From NCBI RefSeq assembly GCF_023715565.1, contig NZ_JAMBOJ010000016.1, positions 20,529 to 84,528 on the forward strand: a DNA stretch of 64,000 nt, read 5' to 3'. This document shows, in pieces, positions 63,029-64,000 of this stretch (its first letter is position 1; the number at the start of each line of letters is the position of its first letter). A model generated the notes under the pieces. It was given only the letters and a program-made list of their open reading frames with translations, did not search any database and was not told where the DNA came from. The DNA is from Cytobacillus firmus (GTDB lineage: Bacteria > Bacillota > Bacilli > Bacillales > Cytobacillaceae). The position numbers and the translations under genes were made by a program.

Positions 63029-63559
63029 ATGTTTGATCCAACGGCCTTTGAAAATATGAAGGTTGTCATGGAAGGCGGATTTTATGACCGTGATCTGGGC
63101 GGAGAAATAAGAATAGTTGACCGGAATGATATTATAAACTCAGCGAAAATGTGCCGCACCTATGACATTACTTTCACAGATCATGCTAAAGAAATGGCGG
63201 GAATTTATTGTATCTTTACAATGGAAGCGGGACTTGATAATCTTGCAGCTGAGCTATTGCCGCAACGGAAAACTGAAATGCTGGCCGGCTGCCGGATTTC
63301 GGTGAATTTTAAAGTTAAACATCAGCGGGATCACAAAAAATTTGAGGAAATCCGGGAAGTCCTTGAGCAAATATGGGGCAGCGGACGGCATATCGAACAG
63401 ACTGTGAAATACAGCCCCGAAAATAGGCAGAGTCTGGCCGAAACCGAAACCAGCATTTCCTTTAACCGCCTTGTACAGGAAGAGCAGATAGATGACCTGA
63501 ATGAAATGATCAATTATATGACTGCCTCATTGGATGCTTTGAGAAAAATTCAGTTTTAA
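63029..63559 (+). CDS. Hypothetical protein downstream of fhs (176 residues)
   Basis: Mixed alpha/beta protein: MEGGFYDRDLGGEIRIVDRN, MEAGLDNLAAELLPQRKTEM, and an acidic helical C-terminus (LNEMINYMTASLDALRKI). AAGGGGGAT before the ATG, 11 bases after fhs; co-transcribed. I do not recognise the family. No Cys motif or span that would indicate function. Confidence 0.7.
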   Translation: MFDPTAFENMKVVMEGGFYDRDLGGEIRIVDRNDIINSAKMCRTYDITFTDHAKEMAGIYCIFTMEAGLDNLAAELLPQRKTEMLAGCRISVNFKVKHQRDHKKFEEIREVLEQIWGSGRHIEQTVKYSPENRQSLAETETSISFNRLVQEEQIDDLNEMINYMTASLDALRKIQF

Positions 63560-63597
63560 CCAACGGCTGTTTTCGCAAAGTTTGTTGCTATATTATT

Positions 63598-63793
63598 ACT
63601 GAGTTGATTGTAGTGGGAGGTGCGAGATCCTCGAAATGCATTCGCATTTTCTTCGTGCGGTGTTTACTCAAGGTAGCCTATTCAACGTCCTACGGGAGTA
63701 GCGGGACAGGTGAGACCTCACAGACGCGTAGCGTCGAGGAGGCTCACCGCCTGCCCCGTGGTTTGCTGAGCATCCTCTCACGGAAATCAACGG
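63598..63793 (+). repeat. GC-rich palindromic repeat, copy D (with insertion)
   Basis: Starts ACTGAGTTGATTGTAGTGGG and ends ACGGAAATCAACGG. Relative to copies A-C it has about 60 extra bases after GAGGTGCGAGA (63630-63690). Lies in the gap before the last partial gene. Confidence 0.8.
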
Positions 63794-63846
63794 ACAACAT
63801 TGATAAGCGAAAAACAACAATTTATACGAAAAGAGCCTAACCAAAA

Positions 63847-63926
63847 AACGCCTTGCTAGTTAAAGCAAGGCGTTCAGTTTGTAGACAAAAGGGGTTCGGA
63901 ATAGTCTCATTCCGGACCTCTTTTTT
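63847..63926 (+). terminator. Two-hairpin terminator module, copy 3
   Basis: Hairpin AACGCCTTGCT / AGCAAGGCGTT, linker TTCAGTTTGTAGACAAAA, then AAAAGGGGTTCGGAAT pairing with ATTCCGGACCTCTTTT. It closely resembles copy 2 at 27535 in reverse complement. Confidence 0.75.
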
Positions 63927-63931
63927 GAATT

Positions 63932-64000
63932 TTATTGGCTTTGAAGCATTTTCAGATGATGATAGACCTCTCCGAGGTCATCTTCTAGGCCATTTCTGGA
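63932..64000 (-). CDS. C-terminal end of a minus-strand protein (partial)
   Basis: 22 codons in frame to the window edge, ending VYHHLKMLQSQ and TAA. The convergent terminator module next to it supports a gene end here. Too short to identify. Confidence 0.45.
   Translation of the reverse strand, partial: SRNGLEDDLGEVYHHLKMLQSQ

Noticed and set aside
63604..63840. Open frame through repeat copy D
   Set aside because: No ribosome site; ends in the terminator module; not coding-like.

Overview
The window is about 64 kb of chromosome from an endospore-forming Bacillaceae (Bacillus sensu lato). Gene order closely follows the Bacillus subtilis nth-ypoC-ponA-recU, ypsA-gpsB-rnpB-ypsC, xpt-pbuX and bcsA-ypbQ-dynA-ypcP neighbourhoods. 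It also carries spore genes (SspM, SspL, CotD, YppG) and TTG/GTG starts behind strong GGAGG-type ribosome sites. Base composition and the repeat families suggest a Cytobacillus/Mesobacillus-like soil or marine bacillus, but the species is an inference. There is no rRNA, tRNA, prophage, CRISPR array or intact insertion sequence.

Layout. 1-8.1 kb: base-excision repair (nth), cell-wall synthesis (ponA), Holliday-junction resolution (recU) and the ypp cluster with small spore proteins. 8.2-14.8 kb is the most unusual block. Two oligopeptide-type ABC permease pairs stand in opposite orientation around an Hsp20 gene and a Crp/Fnr regulator, and one permease is fused in frame to an M1 metallopeptidase. 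15-18.6 kb: the mrfAB (yprAB) repair operon with a possible SOS box. 18.7-25 kb: cotD, ypsA, gpsB, the RNase P RNA, an rRNA methyltransferase and a DinG-type helicase. 25-27.1 kb: a compact redox operon (two DUF2249 proteins, a multi-haem-oxidase-like membrane protein, a DUF59 protein) behind an FNR-type site. 27.6-33.9 kb: transporters, an M32 carboxypeptidase and a ba3-type terminal oxidase operon with a second FNR-type site. 34.2-36.4 kb: guanine riboswitch plus xpt-pbuX. 36.9-46.3 kb: type III polyketide synthase and methyltransferase, a Fur-boxed micropeptide, dynamin DynA, a sulfurtransferase and an exonuclease. 46.4-52.2 kb: SspL, two RNase HI-like proteins around a preQ1-controlled queuosine-precursor transporter, CspD. 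52.3-64 kb: secreted pullulanase, topoisomerase III, MntR, methionine and one-carbon enzymes.

Repeats are a prominent second layer. There are four copies of a ~130-bp GC-rich palindromic repeat, three of an 'agctccagcgcc...gcgcttttcta' repeat, two of a hairpin element (one enlarged by an exact 52-bp tandem array inside its loop) and three of a two-hairpin terminator module.

Working together: respiration genes here (ba3 oxidase; the DUF2249/oxidase-like/DUF59 operon) share the same operator type and could answer to one Crp/Fnr-family regulator. DNA repair (Nth, RecU, MrfAB, YpvA, TopB, YpcP) and sporulation functions make up much of the rest.
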